11,338 nt of DNA, taken from NCBI GenBank assembly GCA_016872875.1, contig VGYW01000275.1, forward strand, positions 1 through 11,338, written 5' to 3'. Made by a program: the position numbers and the translations under genes. Origin of the DNA: Planctomycetota bacterium (lineage in GTDB: Bacteria; Planctomycetota; PUPC01; DSUN01). This document shows, in pieces, positions 1-6,369 of this stretch. The notes under the pieces are model-generated. The model was not told the origin of the DNA. It did no database searches and worked only from the letters and a program-made list of their open reading frames with translations. Each line of letters opens with the position of its first letter. The first letter of the stretch is position 1.

Positions 1-43
1 ACACCCCCTGAATCTGCCGCACCGTTGGCTCGTACCCGCTCAT
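1..43 (-). CDS. 5' end of an unknown protein, runs off the left edge
   Basis: Only the first 14 codons are in the window (MSGYEPTVRQIQGV), too few to recognise a family. The start is well supported: ATG at 43-41 on the minus strand has a GGAGGG Shine-Dalgarno at 55-50, six bases away, and a TTGACA-N17-TATGCT promoter lies just upstream. The leader would be about 40 nt. No signal peptide is visible in the part seen. It reads in the same direction as the oxidoreductase upstream of it but has its own promoter, so it is probably a separate transcription unit. Confidence 0.6.
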   Translation of the reverse strand, partial: MSGYEPTVRQIQGV

Positions 44-89
44 GGGCTACCCTCCGGGAAGGGGCTGCTCGACCGCTGCTGCCGCGCAG

Positions 90-118
90 AGCATACCCTG
101 GAATGGCCCCCATGTCAA
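90..118 (-). promoter_or_regulatory. sigma70-type promoter for the gene at the left edge
   Basis: On the minus strand TTGACA (118-113, perfect -35) is followed by exactly 17 bases and TATGCT (95-90, 4/6 to the -10 consensus). Transcription would start near 82, giving a short leader with the GGAGGG site before the ATG at 43. It lies 30 bp beyond the stop of the truncated oxidoreductase. Confidence 0.65.
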
Positions 119-147
119 GCGAAATGCAGACTATTTATTGGTGTTAT

Positions 148-1278
148 CTATGAATCCCACTCCTCCCCCATTCCTGCCCCTGAAACCCACCTTTCTGCCC
201 GTTTCACGCAATACGTGATCTGAGTTCTGTTCATGTACTTGCTCAGCTCCTCCCAGCGGACCCCGGGGGTGCGGCCGTCGAGCCAGATGAACTGCTGCCG
301 CGAGTCGTAGCTCGCCTTGGTGCCTTGGAGGGTGAAGTAGGTGGTCGACACCACGGGGCGGGGCGAGCACATGTCGAACCGCAGGTCAATCAGCGCCCCC
401 TTCGCCGTGCGAATCAGCGTGGTCGTGGAGTCGGGCAACTGGAAGCGAATCGCCCGGGCCGCGTGGCCCTCGGGGAAACGCTTCGCCACGTAGTCGGTCA
501 GCGCGGATGACTTTGTGCCCGATGCCACAAGCGAGACCATTCTGTCGCCGCGGTTTATCCCCAGCCACTGGGCGACAGGGCCGAGGGAGTGGGTGGGGTA
601 GACGTTTCCGCAGCAGTCGCGCGCCATCTCGCCGCGCCAGGTGAGCGAGCCGTCGCCCTGGAAGAGGAGCGAGCGGCAGTCGTGAACGTAGCCGCACTCG
701 GCAAAGGTGAGCTCCCCGAAGAGCCCCTTCTGGATCATGTTCATGACCATCAGGGTGTGGTACCAGTAGCAGCAGTTTTCGGCGAGCATGTAGACCTTGC
801 CCGTCTCCTCGGCGGCGCGGACGATGCCCCAGCACTCCTCCACCGTCATTGCGGCGGCCACCTCGCTGAGGGCGTGCTTGCCCGCGCGGAGCGCCGCGAT
901 GGACATCTCGGCGTGGACCTGCATCGGCGTCGTCACCAGCACCGCCCCCAGGTCGTCACGCTTCAGCATCCGCAGGTAGTCCTTCGGGCCGTCCTGATAG
1001 GCATCGGGCTTCTTGCCGCCCGCCTTCTCCACGATGCCCGTGCCGCGTGCGACGGCGGCGGGGGCGATGTCGCAGAGCGCCGGCACCTCCACCCCTGCCT
1101 TGAGCGCCACGCCCAGCAGGTAGGAGCCCCTGCCGCCGACGCCGATCACCCCGAGCCGCACGGGCTTGGGCTTTGCCTCCTCCGCTGCCACGGCGGGCAG
1201 CCCGGCCGCCAGGCCAGCCGCGGCGCCGGCCGTCGCCCCCGCCTTCAGAAACTCGCGCCGCCCGACCCCGCTTCCCAT
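148..1278 (-). CDS. Gfo/Idh/MocA-family oxidoreductase (GH109-like), Tat-exported, C-terminus lost
   Basis: 376 residues. A twin-arginine signal (RREFLK at 7-12, then an Ala-rich hydrophobic stretch to about residue 32) points to folded export. The Rossmann NAD(P)-binding motif GVIGVGGRG is at 43-51, and family blocks AENCCYWY (166-173) and YPTHSLGP (227-234) follow. The Tyr-x-x-His pair (Y227, H230) is where GH109 enzymes, which use NAD in glycoside hydrolysis, carry active-site residues, so this is either such a glycosidase or a sugar dehydrogenase. Start is ATG at 1278 with a perfect AGGAGG six bases upstream. Homology to the family, as I know it, stops after SKYM (residue 349, base 232). 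The expected segment (His-Pro-x-Trp, Gly-His-Gly-Gly, Asp-x-x-Asp-Ala) is absent and 27 unrelated residues lead to TAG. The gene therefore looks 3'-truncated, may be non-functional, and could also be an assembly join. Confidence 0.85.
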   Translation of the reverse strand: MGSGVGRREFLKAGATAGAAAGLAAGLPAVAAEEAKPKPVRLGVIGVGGRGSYLLGVALKAGVEVPALCDIAPAAVARGTGIVEKAGGKKPDAYQDGPKDYLRMLKRDDLGAVLVTTPMQVHAEMSIAALRAGKHALSEVAAAMTVEECWGIVRAAEETGKVYMLAENCCYWYHTLMVMNMIQKGLFGELTFAECGYVHDCRSLLFQGDGSLTWRGEMARDCCGNVYPTHSLGPVAQWLGINRGDRMVSLVASGTKSSALTDYVAKRFPEGHAARAIRFQLPDSTTTLIRTAKGALIDLRFDMCSPRPVVSTTYFTLQGTKASYDSRQQFIWLDGRTPGVRWEELSKYMNRTQITYCVKRAERWVSGAGMGEEWDS

Positions 1279-1328
1279 CGCCTGCCTCCTTGCTCGTGAA
1301 GTGAACCGCCCTCATCCTGGCCGCCCCA

Positions 1329-1357
1329 ATGCTACACCGCGGCAGGCTCCCGCGCAA
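1329..1357 (-). promoter_or_regulatory. weak candidate promoter for the oxidoreductase
   Basis: On the minus strand TTGCGC (1357-1352) and TAGCAT (1334-1329) are 17 bases apart, about 50 bp upstream of the oxidoreductase ATG. The boxes match consensus at only 3/6 and 4/6, so this is a position-supported guess. Confidence 0.3.
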
Positions 1358-1366
1358 GAGGCCGCG

Positions 1367-1460
1367 GTGGTGCCGTGGCCCCCCAGCGGCCGCCACGGCC
1401 CGCCGCACGGGGCGCGCCGAGCAGAATTACGGAGTTGAACAACTCCGTAATTCTCGTCAG
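1367..1460 (+). repeat. 94-bp direct repeat, copy 1
   Basis: These 94 bases recur, as far as I can read without difference, at 1572-1665 (offset 205). Each copy has a GC-rich hairpin (GCCGTGGC pairing with GCCACGGC) and then a perfect 14-bp inverted repeat at 1424-1453, with arms GAATTACGGAGTTG and CAACTCCGTAATTC around an AA loop. There is no gene between 1279 and about 1774. The rest of that gap holds other hairpins and the heptamer array described separately. Confidence 0.9.
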
Positions 1461-1484
1461 GAACACCTGTCCGTGGCCATCCCT

Positions 1485-1529
1485 GTGGGTGTGGCGTCTC
1501 CACCCCCACGCGGGGCGCGGAGGCCCCGC
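1485..1529. repeat. two GC-rich hairpins between the 94-bp repeats
   Basis: GTGGGTGTGG (1485-1494) pairs with CCACCCCCAC (1500-1509) with one mismatch and a 5-nt loop. GCGGGGC (1510-1516) pairs with GCCCCGC (1523-1529) around six bases. Neither is followed by a T-run, so they are more like dispersed palindromic repeats than terminators. Confidence 0.5.
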
Positions 1530-1571
1530 CCACATTCGGTGGGAACCGTGGCAAGGCACTCAGGGTCCGGA

Positions 1572-1665
1572 GTGGTGCCGTGGCCCCCCAGCGGCCGCCA
1601 CGGCCCGCCGCACGGGGCGCGCCGAGCAGAATTACGGAGTTGAACAACTCCGTAATTCTCGTCAG
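1572..1665 (+). repeat. 94-bp direct repeat, copy 2
   Basis: Second copy of the unit at 1367-1460, with the 30-base palindrome at 1629-1658. It includes an in-frame GTG (1580) with GGAG seven bases upstream that would open a reading frame into the propeller fragment, but the encoded residues are repeat-derived and unlike a signal peptide. Confidence 0.9.
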
Positions 1666-1702
1666 CGCTGCCCGTCGCCGCAGCCGAAGGGGATCTGGAA
1701 GT

Positions 1703-1792
1703 CCAATACTCAATATCCAACTCTCAATACTCGATGTCCAAGTGAGACGATCGGGGCGGCATTCTCTCTTCCGCTTGGCCATTGAAGATTGG
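1703..1792. repeat. heptamer array with inverted right arm, at the propeller breakpoint
   Basis: Five degenerate heptamers run from 1704 to 1738 (CAATACT, CAATATC, CAACTCT, CAATACT, CGATGTC). The left end CCAATACTCAAT (1703-1714) is complementary at 10 of 12 positions to ATTGAAGATTGG (1781-1792), making an imperfect inverted element of about 90 bp. Its AT content is far above that of the neighbouring genes. It ends at base 1792, where recognisable propeller coding sequence begins. Confidence 0.6.
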
Positions 1793-2500
1793 GTCCGCCA
1801 CGCCTTCATCCTCTCAGACAGCGGGCGCGGCAAGGTGCTGAGGTTCGACGCCGATGGCAAGCTGGTCTGGGAGTGCGACGCGCCGAACTCCTACGACTGC
1901 CAGCTCCTGGCCAACGGGAACGTGGCCTTCGCCTGCCGCGTCCAGGGCCGCGACCGCGGCGTCCGCGAGGTCACGCCCGACAGGAAGGTGGTCTGGGAAT
2001 ACAAGGCCACGGGCGAGGTCTTCGCCTGCCAGCGTCTGGCCGACGGCAACACGCTCGTGGGCGAGTGCACGAACGCCCGCCTCGTGGAGGTCGCGCCCGA
2101 CGGCAAGCTGGCGAAGGAGCTCAAGGTCAAGTGCAAGGCCGCCGGCCACGGCTGCATGCGCATGGCCCGCAAGACCACGGCCGGCACCTACATGGTCGGC
2201 CACCCGGGCGACCGCATGGTCCGCGAGTACAGCGCAGCGGGCGAAGTGCTCCGCGAGATTCCCGCCCCCGGCCCGGCCTACGGCGTGCAGCTCCTCGACA
2301 ACGGCAACGTGGTCTTCTCCTGCGCGCACTTCGTCATCGAGGTGGACAAGGCGGGCAAAGAGGTCTGGCGTCTCTCCGACAAGGAGGTGCCCGAGGTCGG
2401 CCCAAAGTGGCTCGCCTGCATCGCCCGGCTGCCGAACGGCAACACCGTGGTCGGCAACTGGCTCGGCCACGGCCAGGAGGGTGGAATGGCACTAACATGA
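1775..2500 (+). CDS. PQQ/NHL-like beta-propeller protein, fragment lacking both ends (possible pseudogene)
   Basis: The readable part (from about base 1793) is built of five blades of roughly 40-46 residues, each with a signature such as LLANGNVAFAC, RLADGNTLVGEC, LLDNGNVVFSC and RLPNGNTVVGNW, plus turns like DADGKLVWE and DKAGKEVW. Such propellers are usually secreted and scaffold binding or enzymatic sites; the ligand cannot be told. Intact relatives start with a signal peptide and end with one or two more blades after the G-H-G motif. Here no signal peptide exists, and the frame ends four residues after GHGQEGG (MALT, TGA). No good start is seen: TTG at 1775 has no ribosome site, and GTG at 1580 (GGAG seven bases upstream) lies in the 94-bp repeat. 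This is the only plus-strand gene and it converges on the PfkB gene. It is probably a gene remnant. Confidence 0.6.
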   Translation: MAIEDWVRHAFILSDSGRGKVLRFDADGKLVWECDAPNSYDCQLLANGNVAFACRVQGRDRGVREVTPDRKVVWEYKATGEVFACQRLADGNTLVGECTNARLVEVAPDGKLAKELKVKCKAAGHGCMRMARKTTAGTYMVGHPGDRMVREYSAAGEVLREIPAPGPAYGVQLLDNGNVVFSCAHFVIEVDKAGKEVWRLSDKEVPEVGPKWLACIARLPNGNTVVGNWLGHGQEGGMALT

Positions 2501-2554
2501 GGGGTCGGCCAGCCCGCAGGGCGGCAGGAGGTGGCCACGGGCGTAGGCGAGCCC

Positions 2555-2659
2555 GTGAAGAAATGACACGGACCTACACGGACGGACACGGACACATGCC
2601 CATCGCCGAGGAATCCGCCCGTCCGTGCTTGTCCGTGGGCGTCCGTGTGATTTCCTCAC
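2555..2659. repeat. inverted decamer array (ACACGGACNN)
   Basis: The left arm has three ACACGGAC-type units spaced 10 bp apart after GTGAAGAAATG. The right arm (2618-2659) has three GTCCGTG units, also 10 bp apart, followed by a near-complement of the outer edge (GATTTCCTCAC). The arms pair imperfectly over about 40 bp around a 22-bp centre. The element fills most of the gap between the convergent propeller fragment and the PfkB gene. It has no T-run typical of an intrinsic terminator. Confidence 0.75.
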
Positions 2660-2682
2660 AAGCGCGCAGCGTCCAAGAGTTG

Positions 2683-2707
2683 CGTTCCCACTCGGAGCGT
2701 GGGAACG
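2683..2707. repeat. 9-bp-stem hairpin between convergent genes
   Basis: CGTTCCCAC (2683-2691) and GTGGGAACG (2699-2707) are perfect complements around a 7-nt loop. It lies 35 bp past the PfkB stop, so it could end or protect transcripts from either side, but no U-tract follows on either strand. The motif resembles a palindrome that recurs in many environmental genomes, so repeat is the safer label. Confidence 0.6.
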
Positions 2708-2741
2708 AGTCTGAGATGGGGGTCGGGTGCCGCGGGCGGGT

Positions 2742-3683
2742 TCAGGCGATGGTCGGGGCGGTTTGCTGGAAGGCGCGGGTGGCGTCGAAGCCGCGGACAC
2801 CCGCGGTGCAGCCGAAGGCCTGGACGCAGTGTGCGGCGACGGCGTTGCCGAAGCGCGCGCTCTCGACGAGGCTCCAGCCCCGGAGCCGCCCGCAGAGGAA
2901 TCCCGCCACCCAGCAGTCGCCGGCCCCCGAGGTGTCCACGCACTTGACGCGGTAGGAGGGGACGTAGGCCTCCTCGCCGTTGCCGAAGACGTAGCTGCCC
3001 TTCGGCCCGAGCTTGACGGCGACGACGCCTACGCCGCGGCCGTGGAGCCGGCGGACGATCTCCTTCGGGTCGCTCGTGCCCGCCACGCGCTCCGCCTCCT
3101 CGATGGAGGGGAGGAACATGTCGAGGTGGGGCAGGCAGGGGCCGATCACCGGCGAGTAGTCGGCCACGCGGTTGTTGAACACAGTGTCCATGCACGTCGT
3201 CACGCCCGCGGCGCGGGCGGCCTGGAGGACGTGGGCGGTCTGCTCGCCGTCCAGGGTCGGCATCACCATCGTGCCCGCGACGTGGAGAATCTTGGCCCGC
3301 TTCACGATGTCGAGGTCAATGTCGCGCTCGCAGAGCGTGGCGTTGGCGCCCATCGTGTGGAGGAAGCGGCGCTGGCCGTCCGAGCCGACGATGACGAAGG
3401 TGAACGAGGTGGAGGCGGCAGGGTCCACCACCACGCCGCCGGGATCAATCCCGTGGCCGCGGAGGGTGTCGGTGACGAATGAGCCGAAGACGTCGCGGCC
3501 GACCTTTCCGACGACGCTCGCCTTGAGTCCGAGCTTTGCCATGGCGATGGCGGCGTTCGCGGCGCAGCCGCCGATGTGGAGCTCCATGTGGTCGAAGAGG
3601 CGCAGGCTGTTCGGCGGCGGCACCTCGTCAATCGGCGATCCGAACGCGTCGGCGACCAGAATCCCCAGGCAGCAGACGTCCAT
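2742..3683 (-). CDS. PfkB-family carbohydrate (ribokinase-like) kinase
   Basis: 313 residues, normal for the ribokinase/PfkB family, which transfers phosphate from ATP to a sugar, sugar derivative or nucleoside in the cytoplasm. The N-terminal family signature is seen as IGGCAANAAIAMAKLG (38-53). The C-terminal ATP/anion-hole signature DTSGAGDCWVAGF (250-262) includes the catalytic-base Asp256. The N-terminal strand MDVCCLGILVADAF is typical. The substrate cannot be read from sequence. ATG at 3683 is preferred because AGGAG sits at 3694-3690, six bases before it; a TTG one codon upstream is poorer. It has its own candidate promoter and is separated from the CBM9-like gene by a 440-bp repeat-rich gap, so it is likely monocistronic. 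Nothing appears broken. Confidence 0.93.
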   Translation of the reverse strand: MDVCCLGILVADAFGSPIDEVPPPNSLRLFDHMELHIGGCAANAAIAMAKLGLKASVVGKVGRDVFGSFVTDTLRGHGIDPGGVVVDPAASTSFTFVIVGSDGQRRFLHTMGANATLCERDIDLDIVKRAKILHVAGTMVMPTLDGEQTAHVLQAARAAGVTTCMDTVFNNRVADYSPVIGPCLPHLDMFLPSIEEAERVAGTSDPKEIVRRLHGRGVGVVAVKLGPKGSYVFGNGEEAYVPSYRVKCVDTSGAGDCWVAGFLCGRLRGWSLVESARFGNAVAAHCVQAFGCTAGVRGFDATRAFQQTAPTIA

Positions 3684-3728
3684 CAAAGGCTCCTGTTGTG
3701 CGCAGCACGCCCGGCCCCCCGCTGCTCA

Positions 3729-3757
3729 ATCCTAGCACCGCGCCCTACGATGATCAA
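3729..3757 (-). promoter_or_regulatory. candidate sigma70-type promoter for the PfkB kinase
   Basis: On the minus strand TTGATC (3757-3752) and TAGGAT (3734-3729) are 17 bases apart, each 4/6 to consensus, about 46 bp upstream of the ATG. Spacing and position are right; the boxes are only moderate. Confidence 0.45.
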
Positions 3758-3825
3758 GCTCCACTGGGAGCGTGTCCAGGAATCCCCGTCGTCCGCGTTG
3801 CCGGCGTCAGCGGGCGGCGTCTGCC

Positions 3826-3846
3826 CCCTCTCCCAGAGGGAGAGGG
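3826..3846. repeat. perfect 9-bp hairpin CCCTCTCCC/GGGAGAGGG
   Basis: The arms at 3826-3834 and 3838-3846 enclose an AGA loop. It has no T-run and lies in the gene-free stretch 3684-4126, whose other contents are a promoter, a heptamer array and two longer hairpins. I see no gene there. Confidence 0.55.
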
Positions 3847-3903
3847 AAACAGATACGCTTCATCTCTAGGCGGCCTCTGGCTACAACCGAAGCGCGGAAA
3901 TGT

Positions 3904-3938
3904 CGAATACCGAATGACGAATGTCGAATGACGAACTC
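3904..3938 (+). repeat. five-unit heptamer array (CGAATGN)
   Basis: Consecutive heptamers CGAATAC, CGAATGA, CGAATGT, CGAATGA and CGAACTC occupy exactly 35 bp. It resembles the array at 1704-1738 in unit length, copy number and AT-richness but has a different unit. No inverted partner is seen nearby. Confidence 0.65.
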
Positions 3939-3980
3939 AGAACAGACACGCCGTGTCAGGCCAAAGTCAGTCGTTCGCGC

Positions 3981-4023
3981 CATTGTGTATCAACCCTGGG
4001 AGAGGGGGAGTTGATACACAATG
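3981..4023. repeat. hairpin repeat, copy 1 (14-bp perfect stem)
   Basis: CATTGTGTATCAAC (3981-3994) and GTTGATACACAATG (4010-4023) are perfect complements around a 15-nt purine-rich loop. A second copy starts 81 bp further on. In the minus-strand transcript both lie downstream of the CBM9-like stop codon. No U-tract follows, so a stabilising or spacer role is as likely as termination. Confidence 0.85.
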
Positions 4024-4061
4024 GGAGAAACGGCCCCAGAAGGCTCAGGACCGCCTTGCGC

Positions 4062-4105
4062 CATTGTGTATCAACCTGGAAACGGGGGTGAGTTGACACA
4101 CAATG
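4062..4105. repeat. hairpin repeat, copy 2 (one wobble pair)
   Basis: CATTGTGTATCAAC (4062-4075) pairs with GTTGACACACAATG (4092-4105), with one change from copy 1. The change gives an A-C mismatch in a plus-strand RNA but a G-U pair in a minus-strand RNA. It begins 21 bp after the CBM9-like stop codon on the minus strand. Confidence 0.85.
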
Positions 4106-4126
4106 ATCCCGCGTGCGGCGGGCAAG

Positions 4127-4780
4127 CTAGTCGAAGCGTAAAGTGCCGAAACCACGGCAGTTATGGAAGTTCGGGCCTGAGGCGGGGGACCAGGCCCAGT
4201 GGGTGGCGGGGGCGTCGTCGTAGTCTATGCGGTAGAGGTTGCCGTGCCAGAGCGCGCCGCGGGTGGGCGGGACGCCGCCCAGGCCGCGCATGAGGGCGAA
4301 GGGGATGAAGCACTCGGCGGTCCAGCCCTCGACGGCGGCCATCGGGGCCTTCGGGCCGCCGCGGACGGCGGTGGCCCGGCGGACCCGCCGCGCGCCCTCG
4401 TAGTGCCAGGGCCGCCAGCCCATGAATATCCCACCCTGGTTGGGGATTAGGAGGGGGAGCTCGACGCCAAGCGGCGAGAGCTCGTACTCGAAGTAGAGCA
4501 CTTGCCGCGGGTCGGGCCAGAGGAACACCTCCACCACGTCCTCCTCGTAGATGTCGTCGAAGTCCTCCGCCGCCGTGCAGGCCAGGCGGCGGTCCTCGCA
4601 GTCGAACAGGAAGTACATCCCGGTGTCGGAGTAGAGGGTCTTGGCGCGGGAGCGGTAGGGCGCGGTTCCGCTGACGTGGGTGAGGGGGAGCCAGTCGGCC
4701 TTCGCCCACTCGCCCGCGGCGCCGTCGCCCGCCAGCGCGAAGTCGGCCGTCCGCCGCACCGAGGCCATTGCGGTGGTCAT
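4127..4780 (-). CDS. carbohydrate-binding family 9-like (CBM9-like) protein
   Basis: 217 residues, close to a single CBM9-like/DOMON-type beta-sandwich. Landmarks in family order: YFLFDCEDRRL (57-67), YEEDVVEVFLWPD (78-90), YFEYELSPLG (96-105), GWTAECFIPF (152-161), NLYRID (181-186), then AWSP (196-199), FH (205-206) and the closing FGTLRFD. This fold binds sugars or acts as a stand-alone accessory domain. No signal peptide is seen, so it is either cytoplasmic or its true N-terminus was lost. The ATG at 4780 is chosen over GTG at 4786; AGAAG lies five bases upstream and is weak. The start codon touches a palindromic repeat that fills the whole 120-bp gap to the membrane-protein gene. Cotranscription with that gene is likely, since no separate promoter is visible. 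Which sugar is bound, if any, cannot be said. Confidence 0.82.
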   Translation of the reverse strand: MTTAMASVRRTADFALAGDGAAGEWAKADWLPLTHVSGTAPYRSRAKTLYSDTGMYFLFDCEDRRLACTAAEDFDDIYEEDVVEVFLWPDPRQVLYFEYELSPLGVELPLLIPNQGGIFMGWRPWHYEGARRVRRATAVRGGPKAPMAAVEGWTAECFIPFALMRGLGGVPPTRGALWHGNLYRIDYDDAPATHWAWSPASGPNFHNCRGFGTLRFD

Positions 4781-4900
4781 CTGCACTTCTCTATCGTCGT
4801 CCTCGTCCCTTGTCCTCGACCTCGACTCTTCTTCGCTTCCCCGAGAAGATCGAGGACGAGGGACGAGGACGAGGGACGAGGACGAGGACGAGGACGACGG
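4780..4900. repeat. inverted GAGGAC/GAGGGAC array filling an entire intergenic gap, copy 1
   Basis: The left arm (about 4794-4839) is CGTCCT/CGTCCCT-type units and the right arm (about 4844-4900) is GAGGAC/GAGGGAC units of 6 or 7 bp; the two pair extensively. The element begins with TCTGCACTTCTCT (4780-4792), also found at 6387-6399 before the second array. It runs from the CBM9-like start codon to the base before the upstream gene's stop codon (4901-4903), so the CBM9-like ribosome site lies in the repeat. Confidence 0.85.
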
Positions 4901-5992
4901 TCAGTCGAGCGTCTGGATGCGCCAGTTTCGGACGAGGAGCTGGGCGTTGTAGGTGGTGAGCTCGATCTTCGTGACGGGGTGGGGGCGGGGCGCGGTGGCG
5001 GAGAGCTCCTTGCCGTTGAAGGCGTAGCGCATGTCCTTGTCGCCGATGGTCACCTTGAGCTGGTTCCAGGTGCGCGGCTTGATCGCGTGCTGGTAGCCGG
5101 CCAGGCTCCCGTCCCCGCGGCGGCCCGCCACGTAGTCGCTCCCGGCCGTGTCCGGGTGGGCCTTGAGGGCCATGACCTGCGCCTGGTCCACCATGATGGT
5201 GGCGCCCCAGGCGTTGGGGTCGCGGTCCAGCACGCAGAGGTCGCAGGCTATCTCGAGCTTGGCGGCCTCCTTCGGAGGTGCGAAGATGAGCTTCGCGGCG
5301 TCCTGCACCGAAGCCATCTTCACGATGTTGTCCGGGAGCACGCGCCAGCAGTTGGCGGGCGTGGCCTCCCGCACGCCAAGCCGCTCTAGGGCGGCGTCGA
5401 GGTCGGCCACGGGGGTGGCCGACAGCACCTTCTCGTCGAGGTTGTCCTTCGATTCGGGGAAGGCTGGCGCCTGCCAGGGCCAGTTGACGATGACGTAGAT
5501 GGCGAGGATGATGAGGATGGGCACCATGCTGAGGACGCCCATCGGGATCTTGTGGTACCAGGCCTTCAGGATTTCGGCCTCCTTGCGGATGACCGCGAAG
5601 CGCCCGCGGATGCGGCGGCGGTCTTCGGCGGAGAGCTCCTTTGGTGGCCTCGCGGCCTCCTCGGGCGGCGCCTGGTAGCCCACGGGCGCGGGCGGCTGGA
5701 AGCGCTCGTAGCCGAACCACGCCAGGCCGCTGTCCAGCCCGTCGTAGTTGGGAGGCGGGGGCGGGGGCTCGGGCTTCGGCGGCTCCTCGGCGGGTGCCGC
5801 CGGGGCCTCGGGGGCGGCTTGCGCGCCCGTGGCCTCGGGGGCCGCCGGCTCCGTTGCGGCTTCAGGGGGCTTCTCGCCCGCGCCTTCGGGCTTCTCCTCC
5901 GCCGGTGGCTCGGGAGCCGGCTTCTCCGGGGTTGGCTGGGACGGCGTCGCGCCCGAAGCGGGTTGCTCGGCCTGGTCCTTCTCGTCGCCCAT
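4901..5992 (-). CDS. single-pass membrane protein with Pro/Ala/Glu-rich N-terminus and DUF1080/LamG-like C-terminal domain
   Basis: 363 residues. Residues 1-80 are a low-complexity Pro/Ala/Glu tract ending in PEPPPPPP, presumably disordered and cytoplasmic. A basic segment (RRRIRGRFAVIRKE, 125-138) precedes one transmembrane helix (about 151-170, GVLSMVPILIILAIYVIVNW). The exported part (172-363) ends in a concanavalin-like sandwich of the DUF1080 type: WNQLKVTIGDKDMRYAFNGKEL (split at 309-318 and 319-329) and the closing LVRNWRIQTLD. That fold binds or cleaves glycans; no catalytic residues can be assigned. ATG at 5992 has GGAG six bases upstream; the frame could extend four codons to a TTG that overlaps that site, which I reject. 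A strong promoter lies at 6049-6078. Transcription probably continues through the repeat into the CBM9-like gene. Confidence 0.8.
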   Translation of the reverse strand: MGDEKDQAEQPASGATPSQPTPEKPAPEPPAEEKPEGAGEKPPEAATEPAAPEATGAQAAPEAPAAPAEEPPKPEPPPPPPNYDGLDSGLAWFGYERFQPPAPVGYQAPPEEAARPPKELSAEDRRRIRGRFAVIRKEAEILKAWYHKIPMGVLSMVPILIILAIYVIVNWPWQAPAFPESKDNLDEKVLSATPVADLDAALERLGVREATPANCWRVLPDNIVKMASVQDAAKLIFAPPKEAAKLEIACDLCVLDRDPNAWGATIMVDQAQVMALKAHPDTAGSDYVAGRRGDGSLAGYQHAIKPRTWNQLKVTIGDKDMRYAFNGKELSATAPRPHPVTKIELTTYNAQLLVRNWRIQTLD

Positions 5993-6048
5993 GCAAGACT
6001 CCAATTGCCTGCTCTGAACGCGGATCGGCTTCAGCGAATCAGCCGCGG

Positions 6049-6078
6049 ATTATAGCAGCGGGGCAGACCAGTTGTCAA
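6049..6078 (-). promoter_or_regulatory. near-perfect sigma70 promoter for the membrane-protein gene
   Basis: On the minus strand TTGACA (6078-6073) and TATAAT (6054-6049) are both exact consensus, 18 bases apart. Transcription would start near 6042, about 50 nt before the ATG at 5992. The MITE-like element begins 12 bp upstream of the -35 box. No terminator stands between this unit and the CBM9-like gene. Confidence 0.8.
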
Positions 6079-6090
6079 AGCGGGGTCATG

Positions 6091-6369
6091 CTGACACGCC
6101 CCCGGCTCGCGGGCCTGGTGGTTTGCAGCCCTGCAAGGGCGGCATGGGATAGCCCAGGGCGGAGCGGAGCGAAGCCCTGGGAGGGGCCGGCCACCCATGC
6201 GAAGCCCTGAAGGGGCGGGATAGCCTGCCACGCGGGGCCTATGCCGCCCCTACAGGGCTACCATCCCTAGGCCCCACAACCCAGGGCTTCGCTCCGCTCC
6301 GCCCTGGGCTGTACCATGACGCCCTTCCAGGGCTGAAACCGGGGAGGGCACAAACCGGGGGCATGTCAG
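6091..6369. mobile_element. 279-bp MITE-like inverted element
   Basis: The ends are inverted repeats matching at 14/15 (CTGACACGCCCCCGG at 6091-6105; complement of CTGACATGCCCCCGG at 6369-6355). Inside, an exact 31-bp inverted pair (6151-6181 and 6280-6310) of the AGCCCAGGGC...GCCCTGGG type, and further AGCCCTGNARGGGCG hairpins, make the two halves nearly mirror images. GGTCATG occurs directly on both sides (6084-6090 and 6372-6378), as a target-site duplication would, though the right copy is two bases off the repeat end. No transposase frame is inside, so it would depend on an enzyme elsewhere. The gap 5993-6516 otherwise holds only a promoter and the second GACGAG array. Confidence 0.6.

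Noticed and set aside
2683..2707. Bidirectional intrinsic terminator between convergent genes
   Set aside because: Stem and position fit, but no U-tract follows on either strand, so it is listed only as a hairpin repeat.
1789..2955. Arg/Pro-rich plus-strand frame overlapping the propeller fragment and the PfkB gene
   Set aside because: It is a shifted reading of the propeller sequence and crosses into the antisense of PfkB with no recognisable domain.
3684..3686. TTG start one codon upstream in the PfkB gene
   Set aside because: ATG at 3683 has AGGAG at the usual six-base spacing; TTG would be closer than usual and is a poorer start.
3981..4105. CRISPR-like array from the two similar hairpins
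   Set aside because: Only two copies, each an inverted repeat with a long stem, and no cas genes or further spacers.
4794..4900. Coding for an acidic Asp/Glu repeat protein in the GAGGAC array
   Set aside because: Unit length alternates between 6 and 7 bp, so no frame is kept. Mirror arms and a second intergenic copy show it is non-coding.
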